NCBI GenBank assembly: GCA_942491465.1
Contig: CALOBA010000040.1
Span: forward strand, 1-64,000
Direction of reading: 5' to 3'
Length of the DNA stretch: 64,000 nt
Source: CALOBA01 sp942491465
Lineage (GTDB): Bacteria > Pseudomonadota > Gammaproteobacteria > Chromatiales > Chromatiaceae
The notes under the pieces were generated by a model that was not told the origin of the DNA, searched no databases, and saw nothing but the letters and a program-made list of their open reading frames with translations. The translations under genes and the position numbers were made by a program. Shown one piece after another: positions 40,509 through 50,516 of the stretch (position 1 is the first letter of the stretch; the number at the start of each line of letters is the position of its first letter).

Positions 40509-41810
40509 TCAGCCCCCGGCCGCCGGCGCTTTGCAGAGCAGTGCGTAGTAGAAGCCGTCGGGCCCGGCGTCCGCGGGCAGCAGCTGTCGTCCATGGCTGC
40601 GCTGCAGGCCCCAAGCGGCATCGATGGGCAGCTCGCGGGCATCGGCGTGGGCGGCGAGGAAGGCCGCGATCTGGTGCTCGTTCTCTTCCGGCAGCAGCGA
40701 GCAGGTCGCGTACAGCAGTCGGCCGCCGTCGGCGAGCAGGGGCCAGACGGCGGCGAGCATGCGGCGCTGCACAGCGGCGAGCTGGGCGACGTCGGTATCA
40801 CGGCGCAGGCACTTGATGTCCGGGTGGCGGCGGATGACGCCGGTGGCGGAGCATGGGGCGTCGAGCAGGATGCGCTGGTAGCGGCGCTCGGCCCAGCTGC
40901 CGGCCGGGGCGGCGGCATCGCCGACGGCCACCTCGGCCTCGAGCCCGAGCCGGTCGAGGTTGGCGCGCAGGACATCGAGTCGCGCGCGGTCATGGTCGAC
41001 GGCGGTCAGCCGCATGCCGGCGCCGGCGCGCTCGAGCAGGTGCGCGCTCTTGCCACCCGGGGCGGCGCAACAGTCGAGCACCGCATCGCCGGCTGCGGCA
41101 TCGAGCAGATCGGCGGCGAGCTGGGCACCGGCGTCCTGGACCGAGACCAGACCGGCCTCGAATCCCGGCAGCTGCGCGGTCGGCACGGCGGCGTCGAGGA
41201 CGAGGCCGAGGCTATTCCAATCCAGCGCTCGGGCGTCGATGCCCGCCGCGGCGAGCTGTTGCCGATAGCTGTCGCGGTCGCTGCGCCCGCGGTTGACCCG
41301 AAGCTGCATCGGCGCACGCCCCATCAGCGCGCTGGCGATGTGCTGCCAGTGCTCGGGCCAGGCCGCCTGCAGCCGATCGAGCAGCCAGCGCGGCAGCAGC
41401 CAGCGGGCGACGGGGTCGGCGTCCAGCCGGGCCGACAGGGCCTCGGCCTCGCGCAGCCGGCGGCGCAGCACGCCGTTGACCAATCCGGCGGCCCAGGGCT
41501 TGCCGAGCACCCGGGTCGCCTCGACGCTGGCGCCGACGACGGCATGGGACGGCATACGCAGGGCATCGAGCTGGTACAGACCGACCAGCAGCAGGGCCTC
41601 CAGATCCTTGTCGGCGGCCTTCATCGGGCGGCGCACCAGCAGCGCGATCAACGCCTCCAACCGCGGCAGCCGGCGCAGCGTGCCGGCGCAGAGCTCGCGC
41701 AGCAGGGGCCGATCCCGCGGGTCGAGGCCCTGCTCCGCCAAGGCGGCGTCGGTCAGCGAGCGCCCCTTGGAGCGGACCGCGTCGACGATGCGCGCGGCGA
41801 CGGCCCGCAC
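40509..41810 (-). CDS. rsmB: 16S rRNA (cytosine-967-C5)-methyltransferase RsmB
   Basis: A GTG at 41808-41810 gives 433 residues, matching the family (E. coli has 429), and starts directly with the NusB-like helical domain (VRAVAARIVDAVRSKGRSLT). No ATG lies closer to the fmt stop; the upstream frame to 41916 is open but basic and low-complexity, so an earlier non-ATG start cannot be excluded. The methyltransferase part has VLDCCAAPGGKSAHLLE, the catalytic block ILLDAPCSATG, and LLYATCSLLPEEN with the second Cys. It methylates C967 of 16S rRNA. It is in one operon with fmt and def. Confidence 0.93.
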   Translation of the reverse strand: MRAVAARIVDAVRSKGRSLTDAALAEQGLDPRDRPLLRELCAGTLRRLPRLEALIALLVRRPMKAADKDLEALLLVGLYQLDALRMPSHAVVGASVEATRVLGKPWAAGLVNGVLRRRLREAEALSARLDADPVARWLLPRWLLDRLQAAWPEHWQHIASALMGRAPMQLRVNRGRSDRDSYRQQLAAAGIDARALDWNSLGLVLDAAVPTAQLPGFEAGLVSVQDAGAQLAADLLDAAAGDAVLDCCAAPGGKSAHLLERAGAGMRLTAVDHDRARLDVLRANLDRLGLEAEVAVGDAAAPAGSWAERRYQRILLDAPCSATGVIRRHPDIKCLRRDTDVAQLAAVQRRMLAAVWPLLADGGRLLYATCSLLPEENEHQIAAFLAAHADARELPIDAAWGLQRSHGRQLLPADAGPDGFYYALLCKAPAAGG

Positions 41811-41916
41811 CTCGGCACCGGGGGCCGCGTCTTTGTCCGCGGCTCGGCCTTTACCGCGGGGATCAGGCCCGGCCGATGGGCGCCGGCGGCGCGGCGGCGC
41901 GTTGATCGGGCCGCGG

Positions 41917-42849
41917 TCAGCCAAAGACCACGCCCTCGAGGTCGCGGCTGTTGACGAAGTCCGCCGCGTCCACCGGGCGCTTCCCCGGCGCCTGCAGTCG
42001 CAGGATGCGCAGCAGCCCGTCGCCGGTGGCCACGTCGATGCCGGCGCGCCCGGCGTTGACGACCGTCCCCGGGGCCGCACCGCCGCCGGGCAGGGCACGG
42101 GCGAGCCAGAGCCGCAGGTTGTCGTCGCCCAAGGGCGTCTGCGCCACCGGCCAGGGGTTGAAGGCGCGGATCTGGCGCTCGATCGACAGCGCGTCGCGGC
42201 TCCAGTCGACCGCGGCTTCGGCCTTGTCGAGCTTCTTGGCATAGGTGGCGCGGTCGTCATCCTGAGGGGGCGGCTCGGCGCTGCCGTCGAGGATGGCCGG
42301 CAGCGCCGCGAGCAGGGCCTCGGCGCCGACGCTCGCGAGACGGTCGTGCAGCGAGCCGCCGGTCTCATCGGCGGCGATGTCGACCGGATGGGACAGGAAC
42401 ACCGGCCCGGTATCGAGCCCGGCCTCCATGCGCATGATGCAGATGCCGGTGCGGGCGTCGCCGGCCAGGATCGCACGCTGTATGGGGGCCGCGCCGCGCC
42501 AGCGCGGCAGCAGCGATGCGTGGATATTGACACAGCCCAGCCGCGGTGCATCCAGGGCCGCCTGCGGCAGGATCAGACCGTAGGCGGCGACGATCATCAG
42601 ATCGGCGCGCAGCGCGGCCAGCTCGGCGAGGGCCTCGGCGCCGCGCAGCGAGGGCGGTTGCAGGACCGGGATGCCGGCGTCGAGCGCCACCGACTTCACC
42701 GGGCTGGGGCGGGTCTTGCGACCACGCCCGGACGGCCGGTCCGGTTGGGTGTAGACGGCGATGGGGGCCAGTCCGTGTTGAATCAGGGCCTGGAGCGGCG
42801 GGACGGCGAAATCCGGCGTGCCGGCGTAGATGAGCCTCGGGGTCTGCAT
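41917..42849 (-). CDS. fmt: Methionyl-tRNA formyltransferase
   Basis: 310 residues from the ATG at 42847-42849 ([19 protein letters not shown]). The active-site segment is [19 protein letters not shown], with Asn and His, and the second half has [14 protein letters not shown]. It transfers a formyl group to Met-tRNA(fMet). It lies downstream of def and upstream of rsmB, the standard arrangement. Confidence 0.97.
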   Translation of the reverse strand: MQTPRLIYAGTPDFAVPPLQALIQHGLAPIAVYTQPDRPSGRGRKTRPSPVKSVALDAGIPVLQPPSLRGAEALAELAALRADLMIVAAYGLILPQAALDAPRLGCVNIHASLLPRWRGAAPIQRAILAGDARTGICIMRMEAGLDTGPVFLSHPVDIAADETGGSLHDRLASVGAEALLAALPAILDGSAEPPPQDDDRATYAKKLDKAEAAVDWSRDALSIERQIRAFNPWPVAQTPLGDDNLRLWLARALPGGGAAPGTVVNAGRAGIDVATGDGLLRILRLQAPGKRPVDAADFVNSRDLEGVVFG

Positions 42850-42984
42850 TACAAGGTCTGCGGGTGGTGGGCACTCACGTCCGTCCATGGAAGCAAGGTC
42901 GATCGGGTGGGGAGGTCAGGCATGCGCGGGCTCGGTGCGGCCGAGTCGGGATGCCCGATGGGCGCTTGACGATCTAGCCAAAGA

Positions 42985-43524
42985 TCAAGCCACCACCCGC
43001 CGCGGCTGGCTGTCCGCCGCCGACTTGCCCTGCCGCTGCTCCTTTTCGAGCTTCCTGCGGATGCGCAGGCGCTTCAGCGCGGAGATGTGGTCGACAAACA
43101 AGCGGCCGTCGAGGTGGTCGATCTCGTGCTGGATACAGACGGCCAGGAGGCCGTCGGTGTCGATCTCGATGGGCTCGCCGTCGCGTCCGAGGGCTCGTGC
43201 GCGGATGCGCTCGGCGCGGGTGACGCTCTCATAGAAGCCCGGTACCGATAAGCAGCCCTCTTCCATCTCCTCGACGCCGTCGCGTTCGACGATCTCCGGA
43301 TTGATCAGGCACAGCGGCTCGTTCTGCTCCTTGGAGAGGTCGATGACGACGATGCGCTTGGGGATGTCCACCTGAATGGCGGCGAGACCGATGCCGGGGG
43401 CGGCGTACATGGTCTCGAACATGTCGTCGACGATGCGCCGAACGCCGTCGTCGACGCGCTCGACCGGCACAGCGGCCCGTCGGAGACGAGGATTGGGGAA
43501 GGTTAAAATATCGAGTAAGGCCAT
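42985..43524 (-). CDS. def: Peptide deformylase
   Basis: 179 residues. All three metal-site motifs are intact: GIGLAAIQV (about 44-52), EGCLSVP with Cys91, and QHEIDHLDG with His133 and His137. It removes the formyl group from nascent proteins. It is the first gene of the def-fmt-rsmB operon and is divergent from the LysM gene. Confidence 0.98.
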   Translation of the reverse strand: MALLDILTFPNPRLRRAAVPVERVDDGVRRIVDDMFETMYAAPGIGLAAIQVDIPKRIVVIDLSKEQNEPLCLINPEIVERDGVEEMEEGCLSVPGFYESVTRAERIRARALGRDGEPIEIDTDGLLAVCIQHEIDHLDGRLFVDHISALKRLRIRRKLEKEQRQGKSAADSQPRRVVA

Positions 43525-43648
43525 TGATGTTCTCGGAAGCGTTTGATGAGACTGGTCATATTGCCGGCCCGTGCGCTACCATCGCGATGATACACCATCG
43601 GCGGGTGTGCAGCCCGTCGCGGCGTCGCGCCCCGGAGAGTCCAACCCA

Positions 43649-44890
43649 ATGAATCCGCGCCATGCCGCCGTCGGCGGCCGACATCCCTCAGAGCGAACGA
43701 TGGCGAAAGGGCTTCGCGCGTCGATGGCCGCGTTGCTTGTTCTGCTGCTCGTCGCGCCGGCCATCGCCCAGGACGTGGCGCTGAACCCGAATCATCCCAA
43801 GACCTACACAGTGCGCAGCGGCGATACGCTGTGGGAGATCGCCGCCCGCTTCCTGCGCGAGCCTTGGCGATGGCCGGATGTCTGGCGCGCAAACCCGGGG
43901 GTCAAAAATCCGAACCGGATCTATCCCGGCGATGTCTTGACGCTGACCTACGAGAACGGCCGGCCGCGCATCCGCTCGCAACGCACGGCGGACGGGATGC
44001 GGGTGGTCAAGCTGACGCCGCGGGTGCGGGTGGTCGAACTCGACCAGGCCATCCCCACCATCCCGGTTAACGAGCTGGCGCCGTTCCTGACGCGGCCGGT
44101 GGTCACCGACGCCAAGCGTATCGACAAGGCCCCCTACGTCGTCGGCTTTCCGGAACGGCATCTGCTTGCCGGCGTCGGCAGCCGGTTCTTCGTGCGCGCC
44201 ATCATGGACGCCAGCACCGACCGATTCGATGTGCTGCGCCCGGGTCGCGATCTGCGCGATCCCGAAACCAACGAGAACCTCGGCTACCTGGCGACCTTCG
44301 TCGCCGCTGCCCGGCTGGAGCGGACCGGCGATCCCGCGACGCTGGTGGTCACCCAGTCCGAGATCGAGGTCGAGGCCGGGGATCGGGTTCGGCCCGCCAC
44401 CCAAGGCACGGCGCTGCGCAGCTTTGTGCCCCACCTGCCGCCTCGCGGCACCCAAGGTACGATCATCGCCGTGCTCAACGGCGTGTCGCAGATCGGGCAG
44501 TACGACGCCGTGGCGATCAACCTCGGCGAGCGCGACGGTATCGAGATCGGACATGTCTTCGAAGTCTTCAAGGGCGGTACCGAGGAGCGTGACGAGGTGG
44601 GCTCGCGCCGCGCCGGCTGGAACTGGCGCAACGAATCCCCCGCCGACTACACCTTCTGGTACGGGGACTGGGAGCCCGACGGCTGGCGTCGCGATTGGCC
44701 GGACAGGAACGAGCCGCTGCCGCTGCATCGCCGCGCCGAGCGGCAGTCCAGCACCTACATCGTGCCCGACTCCAAGTCCGGCATCCTGATGATCTTCCGC
44801 ACCTTCAAGAAGGTCAGCTTCGGGATCGTCATGAGCGCAAGCCGTCCGTTGCATATCGAGGAGACGGTCGCCACCCCGCGTGAGCCCTGA
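43649..44890 (+). CDS. LysM domain secreted protein
   Basis: 413 residues from the ATG at 43649, with GGAGAG 10 bp upstream; an ATG at 43700 gives the same mature protein. A signal peptide (SMAALLVLLLVAPAIA) leads to a LysM domain with YTVRSGDTLWEIAARFL and NPNRIYPGDVLTL, which binds peptidoglycan. The rest has a beta-rich domain with repeated segments (KAPYVVGFPERHLL). This family stands upstream of dprA in many gammaproteobacteria, and the protein is expected in the periplasm. The stop overlaps the GTG start of dprA. Confidence 0.9.
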   Translation: MNPRHAAVGGRHPSERTMAKGLRASMAALLVLLLVAPAIAQDVALNPNHPKTYTVRSGDTLWEIAARFLREPWRWPDVWRANPGVKNPNRIYPGDVLTLTYENGRPRIRSQRTADGMRVVKLTPRVRVVELDQAIPTIPVNELAPFLTRPVVTDAKRIDKAPYVVGFPERHLLAGVGSRFFVRAIMDASTDRFDVLRPGRDLRDPETNENLGYLATFVAAARLERTGDPATLVVTQSEIEVEAGDRVRPATQGTALRSFVPHLPPRGTQGTIIAVLNGVSQIGQYDAVAINLGERDGIEIGHVFEVFKGGTEERDEVGSRRAGWNWRNESPADYTFWYGDWEPDGWRRDWPDRNEPLPLHRRAERQSSTYIVPDSKSGILMIFRTFKKVSFGIVMSASRPLHIEETVATPREP

Positions 44891-46052
44891 GTCGCCGGGG
44901 CCCGGCGCGGCCGGGGCGCAGACAGCGGCGCAGGTCCGCCCCTGGCTGACGCTGGCGCAGGCCCCGGGCCTGGGGCCCGCGACCATCGCCCGTCTGGTGC
45001 AACGCTTCGGCGACGCCGCGGCCTCATGCTCGGCCTCCAAGCAGGCGCTGGCGGCGGTCGGTCTCAAGCCCGCCGCGATCGCCGCGCTGCATGCGCCGGA
45101 TCAGCAGCGCCTGGATGCCGCCCTGGGCTGGGCGGAGCAGGACCGCGCGCGCATCCTGACCCCCGACTCGGCCGACTATCCGCGGGCCTTGCGCGAGCTG
45201 CCGGCACCGCCGGCGGTGCTGTTCGTCCGCGGCGATCCCGCCGTCCTGTCCGAACCGCAGCTCGCCATCGTCGGCAGCCGCCACCCGAGCCCCGGCGGAC
45301 TTGAGACGACGCAGGCCTTCGCCCGTCACCTCGCCGGGCTCGGGTTGGTCGTCACCAGCGGTCTGGCCCTGGGCATCGACGGCGCCGCCCATCAGGGCGC
45401 CCTGGAGACCGGTCGCAGCGTGGCCGTGCTCGGCACCGGGCCGGACCGCGTCTACCCGGCCGCGCACCGGGATCTGGCCCACCGCATTGTCGAGCACGGC
45501 GCACTGGTCACCGAGCTGCCCCCGGGCACCGGCCCCCAGCCGCGGAACTTCCCGCGCCGCAACCGCATCATCAGCGCCCTCAGCCTGGGGACGCTGGTGA
45601 CCGAGGCGGCGATCGAGAGCGGCTCACTGATCACCGCCCGCTATGCCGCCGAGCAGGGGCGGGAGGTGTTCGCCATCCCGGGCTCGATCCACAATCCGGT
45701 CGCCCGCGGCTGCCACCTGCTGATCCGCCAGGGTGCCAAGCTGGTGGAAAGCGTCGAGCACATCCTAGAAGAGCTCGCCCCGCAGCTGCGCCCGCTACTC
45801 GAACAGATGCCCGTCGCCGCCGACCCGGAGCCGGCCGGGGACGACGCCAACGGACTCGATCCCGACCATCGACGGTTGCTCGACGCCATGGGCTGGGACC
45901 CGATCGCCCCCGATGAATTGATCGCGCGCAGCGGGATGCCGGCGCAGGCGGTCGCGTCGATGCTGCTTTTGCTGGAGCTGACCGGGCATGTATCATCGCA
46001 TCCGGGAGGTCGCTACAGCCGGCGTGGCAGTGGTGGCCCGAGCAATCCATGA
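44880..46052 (+). CDS. dprA: DNA-processing protein DprA (Smf)
   Basis: 390 residues from a GTG at 44880 that overlaps the LysM gene by 11 bp. It has an N-terminal SAM-like domain and a central Rossmann domain with IVGSRHPSPGG, SGLALGIDGAAHQGAL, and GREVFAIPGSIHNPVARGCH. The C-terminal winged helix ends the protein. It loads RecA on incoming single-stranded DNA in transformation. It is followed by smg and topA, as usual. Confidence 0.96.
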   Translation: MSPESPGPGAAGAQTAAQVRPWLTLAQAPGLGPATIARLVQRFGDAAASCSASKQALAAVGLKPAAIAALHAPDQQRLDAALGWAEQDRARILTPDSADYPRALRELPAPPAVLFVRGDPAVLSEPQLAIVGSRHPSPGGLETTQAFARHLAGLGLVVTSGLALGIDGAAHQGALETGRSVAVLGTGPDRVYPAAHRDLAHRIVEHGALVTELPPGTGPQPRNFPRRNRIISALSLGTLVTEAAIESGSLITARYAAEQGREVFAIPGSIHNPVARGCHLLIRQGAKLVESVEHILEELAPQLRPLLEQMPVAADPEPAGDDANGLDPDHRRLLDAMGWDPIAPDELIARSGMPAQAVASMLLLLELTGHVSSHPGGRYSRRGSGGPSNP

Positions 46053-46272
46053 ACATCGTGCGGCCGTGGTCCGCCCGGCTGGAGCTTGCGTCGATGAGGC
46101 GCCGAGAGACCTTCGGAATATGATTGACAATCAATGCGGGATGATGAATCCGCCGCCCGGTGCGCGCAGGAAACCGTCGACCATCCGCCATCGGCTCGCC
46201 GACCCCCACACGCCGGGCAGCATCCCTGCCGACGGCGCCGCCATCCCCGCCCAAGCAAACGAGGACCGTTGA

Positions 46273-46794
46273 ATGTACGAGAGCATGGTCGACGTCCTGA
46301 TCTACCTGTACGAGACCTACATGGACGGCGACACGCCGCCGCCGACGGATCAGGACGCCTTGGAGGAAGAGCTCTCCCAGGCCGGCTTCAGCAATACCGA
46401 GATCGCCCAGGCCCTGAGCTGGCTCGACGAGCTGGCGACGCGCATGGACGCCGACGGCAACGGAACGGGCACGGCCGGCGAAGGCCGTGCGGGCCGCCAT
46501 CCGCTGCCGCAGCCCCTGTCGTCGTTTCGCATCTATTCCACGGCGGAGGCACGCAAGCTCGACCTCGAGGTCCAAGGGCTGTTGCTGTTTCTGGAGCAGA
46601 ACGGCATCCTTGACACCGCCAGCCGCGAGCTGGTGATCGAGCGTGCGCTCGCGGTGGAGCAGCCCAGCGTCTCCGTCGACGAGATCAAATGGATCGTCCT
46701 GCTCGTCCTGCTCAATCGCCCCGGCAACGAGCATGCATTCACGCAGATGGAAGAGCTGGTCTACAGCGACGACGCCCCGACCTACCTGCACTGA
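46273..46794 (+). CDS. smg: Smg protein, DUF494 family
   Basis: 173 residues from the ATG at 46273. It has the family start MYESMVDVLIYLYETYMD and the C-terminal block DEIKWIVLLVLLNRPGNE. The family is nearly always placed between dprA and topA; its function is unknown. There is a gap of 220 bp after dprA with no gene seen, and the small open frames there are shadows. Confidence 0.93.
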   Translation: MYESMVDVLIYLYETYMDGDTPPPTDQDALEEELSQAGFSNTEIAQALSWLDELATRMDADGNGTGTAGEGRAGRHPLPQPLSSFRIYSTAEARKLDLEVQGLLLFLEQNGILDTASRELVIERALAVEQPSVSVDEIKWIVLLVLLNRPGNEHAFTQMEELVYSDDAPTYLH

Positions 46795-46877
46795 GAGCCC
46801 GGCGCCGCGCCGGGTGGTCTTCTTCTCGGCGGCGCAGCACCCACCCCGCCACTCACCCTGTCAGGCAGCACGTCACC

Positions 46878-49223
46878 ATGAATCTGGTCATCGTCGAATC
46901 CCCCGCCAAGGCAAAGACCATCGCCAAATACCTCGGACCGGATTTCGACGTCATCGCCTCCTACGGCCATGTTCGCGATCTGGTCCCCAAGGAAGGCGCC
47001 GTCGACCCGGACGGCGGCTTCGCCATGAAGTACCAGATCATCGACCGCAACGAAAAGCACGTCCAGGCCATCGCCAAGAAGCTCAAGCACAGCGACGCCC
47101 TGTATCTGGCCACTGACCCGGACCGCGAGGGCGAGGCCATCTCCTGGCACCTCTACGAGCTGCTCAAGAACCGCCGCCAGCTCGGCAAGCGCCCGGTCTA
47201 CCGCGTCGTCTTCAACGAGATTACCAAGCGCGCGGTGCAGGACGCCGTCGCCCATCCGCGCGAACTCTCCTACGACCTGGTCAACGCCCAGCAGGCGCGC
47301 CGGGCCCTCGACTACCTGGTCGGCTTCAACCTCTCGCCGCTGCTGTGGAAGAAGGTCCGTCGCGGACTCTCCGCCGGTCGGGTGCAGAGCCCGGCCCTGC
47401 GCCTGCTCTGCGAGCGCGAGGACGAGATCGAGGCCTTCAGCAAGCGCGAATACTGGACCGTCGAGGCCGACACCGCCAAGGCCGTCGACGGCAAGCCCGG
47501 CAAGCCGTTCACCGCCAAGCTGGTGGAGTTTGCCGGCGAGAAGATCGAGCAGTTCAGCATCACCGACGCCACCCGCGCCGGCGCGGTCGAGCAGACCCTG
47601 CAGCAGGCCGCCGACGGCAAGCTGCTGGTGGAGGCGGTGGAGCGCAAGCAGCGCCGGCGCAACCCGGCACCGCCGTTCATCACCTCCACGCTGCAGCAGG
47701 AGGCGGCGCGCAAGCTCGGCTTCACCACCCAGCGCACCATGCGCGTGGCCCAGCAGCTCTACGAGGGGGTGGACGTCGGCGGCGAAGCCGCGGGCCTCAT
47801 CAGCTATATGCGTACCGACTCGGTCAACCTGGCCGACGAGGCCTTGGCCGAGATCCGCGACTATGTCATCGCGCGCTACGACGCCGACCACCTGCCGCCG
47901 GAGCCGCGCCGCTTCAAGACCAAATCGAAGAACGCCCAGGAGGCCCACGAGGCCATCCGCCCCACCTCCATCGGGCGCGACCCGGCCTCGATCAGGGCCC
48001 ACCTGAGCCCCGAGCAGGCCAGGCTCTACGAGCTGATCTGGAAGCGCACCCTGGCCTGCCAGATGGCCCCGGCGCTGATCAACCAAGTCGCCATCACCCT
48101 CGGCGCCGGCACCGGCAACCGCTTTCGCGCCACCGGCTCCACCGTCGCCGAGCCCGGCTTCATGCGCGTCTACCTAGAGGGCCGCGACGACAGCGCCGAG
48201 GCCGACGACAACGAAGAGCGCATGCTCCCGGCACTCACCGAGGGCGAGCGGATCGACCTCCTCGCCATCCGCCCCGAGCAGCACTTCACCGAACCGCCGC
48301 CGCGCTACGGCGAGGCATCGCTGGTCAAGACCCTCGAAGAGCTGAGCATCGGCCGGCCATCGACCTACGCATCGATCATCTCCACCCTGCAGGATCGCGA
48401 ATACGCCCTGCTGGAGTCCAAGCGCTTCAAGCCCACCGACGTCGGCCGGGTCGTCAACAAGTTCCTCACCCAGCACTTCACCTCCTACGTCGACTACGAC
48501 TTCACCGCCCGCCTGGAGGACGAGCTGGACGCCGTCTCCCGCGGCGAAGAGGACTGGATCCCGCTGCTGGAACAGTTCTGGCGCCCGTTCAAGGAGCGGG
48601 TCGACTACACCCAAGAGCACGTCAAGCGCAGCGACGTCACCCAAGAGCCCATCGACGAAAAGTGCCCCAAATGCGGCGGCCAGCTCTCCAAGCGCCTTGG
48701 CCGCAACGGGCTCTTCATCGGCTGCGGCAACTACCCCGACTGCGACTACACCCGCGACCTCAACGAAGACAAGTCCGAGCAGGAGGCCCCGGAGGTCATC
48801 GAAGGCCGTACTTGTCCCGAATGCGGCTCCGCGCTGGAGATCAAGCGCGGGCGCTACGGCAAGTTCATCGGCTGCAGCGGCTACCCCAAATGCCGCCACA
48901 TCGAGCCCCTGGAAAAGCCCGAAGACACCGGCGTTGCCTGCCCCAAGTGCAACAAAGGCACGTTGCAGAAGAAGAAATCCCGCCGCGGCAAGATCTTCTA
49001 CTCCTGCTCCACCTACCCCAAGTGCGACTACGCCGTCTGGAACGAGCCCCTTGCCGAGCCCTGCCCGCAGTGCAGCTGGCCGATCCTGACGCTCAAGGTC
49101 ACCAAGAGCAAAGGCGCCCAGAAGGTCTGTCCGCAGAAGGAATGCGGCTATGTTGCCGCGGTCGAAGAGGACGCGGGCGAGGCCGCTGCCGGCAACGCCC
49201 CCACCGAGACGACCTCCTCCTGA
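46878..49223 (+). CDS. topA: DNA topoisomerase I (TopA)
   Basis: 781 residues. The TOPRIM domain begins LVIVESPAKAKTIAKYLG and has ATDPDREGEAISWHL. The catalytic tyrosine lies in the block SYMRTDSVNLADEAL. The C-terminus holds four zinc-ribbon units, the first three with clear Cys4 patterns (CPKCGGQL…CGNYPDC and similar). It relaxes negative supercoils. It is preceded by smg and followed by the mobile region. Confidence 0.98.
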   Translation: MNLVIVESPAKAKTIAKYLGPDFDVIASYGHVRDLVPKEGAVDPDGGFAMKYQIIDRNEKHVQAIAKKLKHSDALYLATDPDREGEAISWHLYELLKNRRQLGKRPVYRVVFNEITKRAVQDAVAHPRELSYDLVNAQQARRALDYLVGFNLSPLLWKKVRRGLSAGRVQSPALRLLCEREDEIEAFSKREYWTVEADTAKAVDGKPGKPFTAKLVEFAGEKIEQFSITDATRAGAVEQTLQQAADGKLLVEAVERKQRRRNPAPPFITSTLQQEAARKLGFTTQRTMRVAQQLYEGVDVGGEAAGLISYMRTDSVNLADEALAEIRDYVIARYDADHLPPEPRRFKTKSKNAQEAHEAIRPTSIGRDPASIRAHLSPEQARLYELIWKRTLACQMAPALINQVAITLGAGTGNRFRATGSTVAEPGFMRVYLEGRDDSAEADDNEERMLPALTEGERIDLLAIRPEQHFTEPPPRYGEASLVKTLEELSIGRPSTYASIISTLQDREYALLESKRFKPTDVGRVVNKFLTQHFTSYVDYDFTARLEDELDAVSRGEEDWIPLLEQFWRPFKERVDYTQEHVKRSDVTQEPIDEKCPKCGGQLSKRLGRNGLFIGCGNYPDCDYTRDLNEDKSEQEAPEVIEGRTCPECGSALEIKRGRYGKFIGCSGYPKCRHIEPLEKPEDTGVACPKCNKGTLQKKKSRRGKIFYSCSTYPKCDYAVWNEPLAEPCPQCSWPILTLKVTKSKGAQKVCPQKECGYVAAVEEDAGEAAAGNAPTETTSS

Positions 49224-49582
49224 ACGCGGGCGCTCGCTGGATCCAGCAACGGCCAAGTACAGCGCGGCCGATGTCGCGAAGCCGGTTGTTGTCGTTGTCG
49301 TCATCGAATCCGCGCACGAGAACGACAACGACCAACACCTCGCTCCAGCATTCATAGCGGGGGCCAAACACCCCCTGCAATCCCTCGAAGGTCGCAAACA
49401 CGCGAATCGCGATACGGACGTCTTGCCCGGACCTGATCAGAGATCGTCCAACGGACTGGCAACCCCCTGCGCCCCAATGCCATTGGGTTAGCGAGCGATT
49501 GCAACGCTTTGTGGGAGCGGCTTCAAGCCGCGACTCGGCTCGCGCGCAGAGCGTCGCGGCTGGAAGCCGCTCCCACGGCTCA
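49224..49582. other. Intergenic with two inverted repeats, no gene
   Basis: No gene seen. A GTTGTCGTT block near 49287-49295 has complementary AACGACAAC near 49320-49328, and a larger palindrome lies at 49511-49578. Either could act as a transcription stop for topA, but neither has a T-run. Confidence 0.45.
49511..49578. repeat. REP-like palindrome, GTGGGAGCGGCTTC family
   Basis: The left arm GTGGGAGCGGCTTCAAGCCG pairs with the right arm CGGCTGGAAGCCGCTCCCAC around a short centre, with few mismatches. The GTGGGAGCGGCTT motif is a widespread interspersed palindrome in gammaproteobacteria. It lies directly before MITE copy C. Confidence 0.7.
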
Positions 49583-49690
49583 ACTTAGGATCGATTCAAA
49601 AACAAGTGGTGCAGACGCCCGCTCGCTGAGCCTTTGTATTGGCCGTTTCGTCGTTGCGTCTGCACCACTTGTTTCTGAACCTTGACTTAA
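49583..49690. repeat. MITE-like palindromic repeat, copy C
   Basis: The same element as at 9.15 and 32.66 kb, with arms TTCAAAAACAAGTGGTGCAG and CTGCACCACTTGTTTCTGAA (one mismatch). It supplies the last ~33 codons and stop of the truncated integron integrase frame, so it appears to have inserted into that gene's 3' end. Confidence 0.85.
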
Positions 49691-50168
49691 CGGCATTGCC
49701 CTGCGCCCCCTGTCGGAGCACATGGGTATAGATCATCGTCGTCTCCACATCCTTATGCCCGAGCAACGCCTGAATGGTGCGGGCCAAGTGTTCCTGAAGC
49801 ACCACCGGCGGCCTCGGACCCTTCGTGGCCCGTGCAGCATCGATCCGCCCCGCCAAATCCTTCTTCAGCACCTTACGGTACAGGAACACCAGCGCGTTGA
49901 ACGCCTGATTCTGCGTTGATGCCGCGACCCGTCGCTGCTCCGCCAAGTACGTCAAGAACGCCTCGATCTGCGGCACCCCCGCATCCACGACCTCTTGCCG
50001 AGACTGCATGCGGTGGAATTTCACGAACTGTGTGATCCAGTCGCAATAGCTGCGCTCGGTGTGGATCGAGTCATGCAGCCTGCGCATCACCATGCGCACC
50101 TCATCCAAGAACCGTTGCCCACCCATGCGTCCACCCTCCGCCATCGTTCCAAGACACTTTGTTGACAT
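49596..50168 (-). pseudogene. Integron integrase, internally deleted
   Basis: A tyrosine recombinase of the IntI type. The N-terminal core-binding domain is seen (HDSIHTERSYCDWITQFVKF, then FLTYLAEQRRVAASTQNQA). It then jumps from GPRPPVVLQEHLARTIQ straight to the last catalytic block LLGHKDVETTMIYTHVLRQG. The middle of the catalytic domain, with the first Arg and the HxxR block, is absent, so it cannot be active. The 3' end is formed by MITE copy C. It points away from the cassette array on the plus strand, as in integrons. Confidence 0.75.
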
Positions 50169-50170
50169 TC

Positions 50171-50373
50171 TTGCCCGAAAACCCGGTCAATATCAACTTA
50201 TCAAGGCAAATTTGCCTGATAACTCGGGCAGGGCCGGCTTATCAGGCAAATTTGCCCGAAAAGCCGGGGAATATCAGGTTATCAGGGCAAATTTGCCTTG
50301 ATAAGTGCTACCAGGGGAGAAAGGCTTGCAAATTTGCCTGAAAATATGGTTAATATCGACTTAGCAAGGCGAT
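50171..50373. repeat. Tandem repeat, about 40.5-bp unit, five copies (attI position)
   Basis: Units begin near 50171, 50211, 50251, 50292 and 50333. Each starts (T)TTGCC, most continue with a CCGG and AATATCA segment, and end TTATCA(A)GGCAAA, so adjacent units meet at a GGCAAATTTGCC palindrome. It lies between the integrase gene and the first cassette, the place of attI. Local GC content is well below that of the flanking genes. Confidence 0.75.
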
Positions 50374-50516
50374 ATGGCTTGATACTAGTGTTATAAGGGT
50401 TTAGATATATGAGGGAACTGGTTCGGTGGATGGGGGTTATATTTTCTGGGGTGGTGGTCGTGTGTGTGTTCTCTTTGTGTGTATGGGGGGTGTCGAGGAA
50501 CTAGACGTGTTATCTT

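Noticed and set aside
50059..50301. 80-residue open frame with repeating peptide across the tandem repeat
   Set aside because: Its repetition is explained by the 40-bp DNA repeat, and no ribosome binding site supports it.
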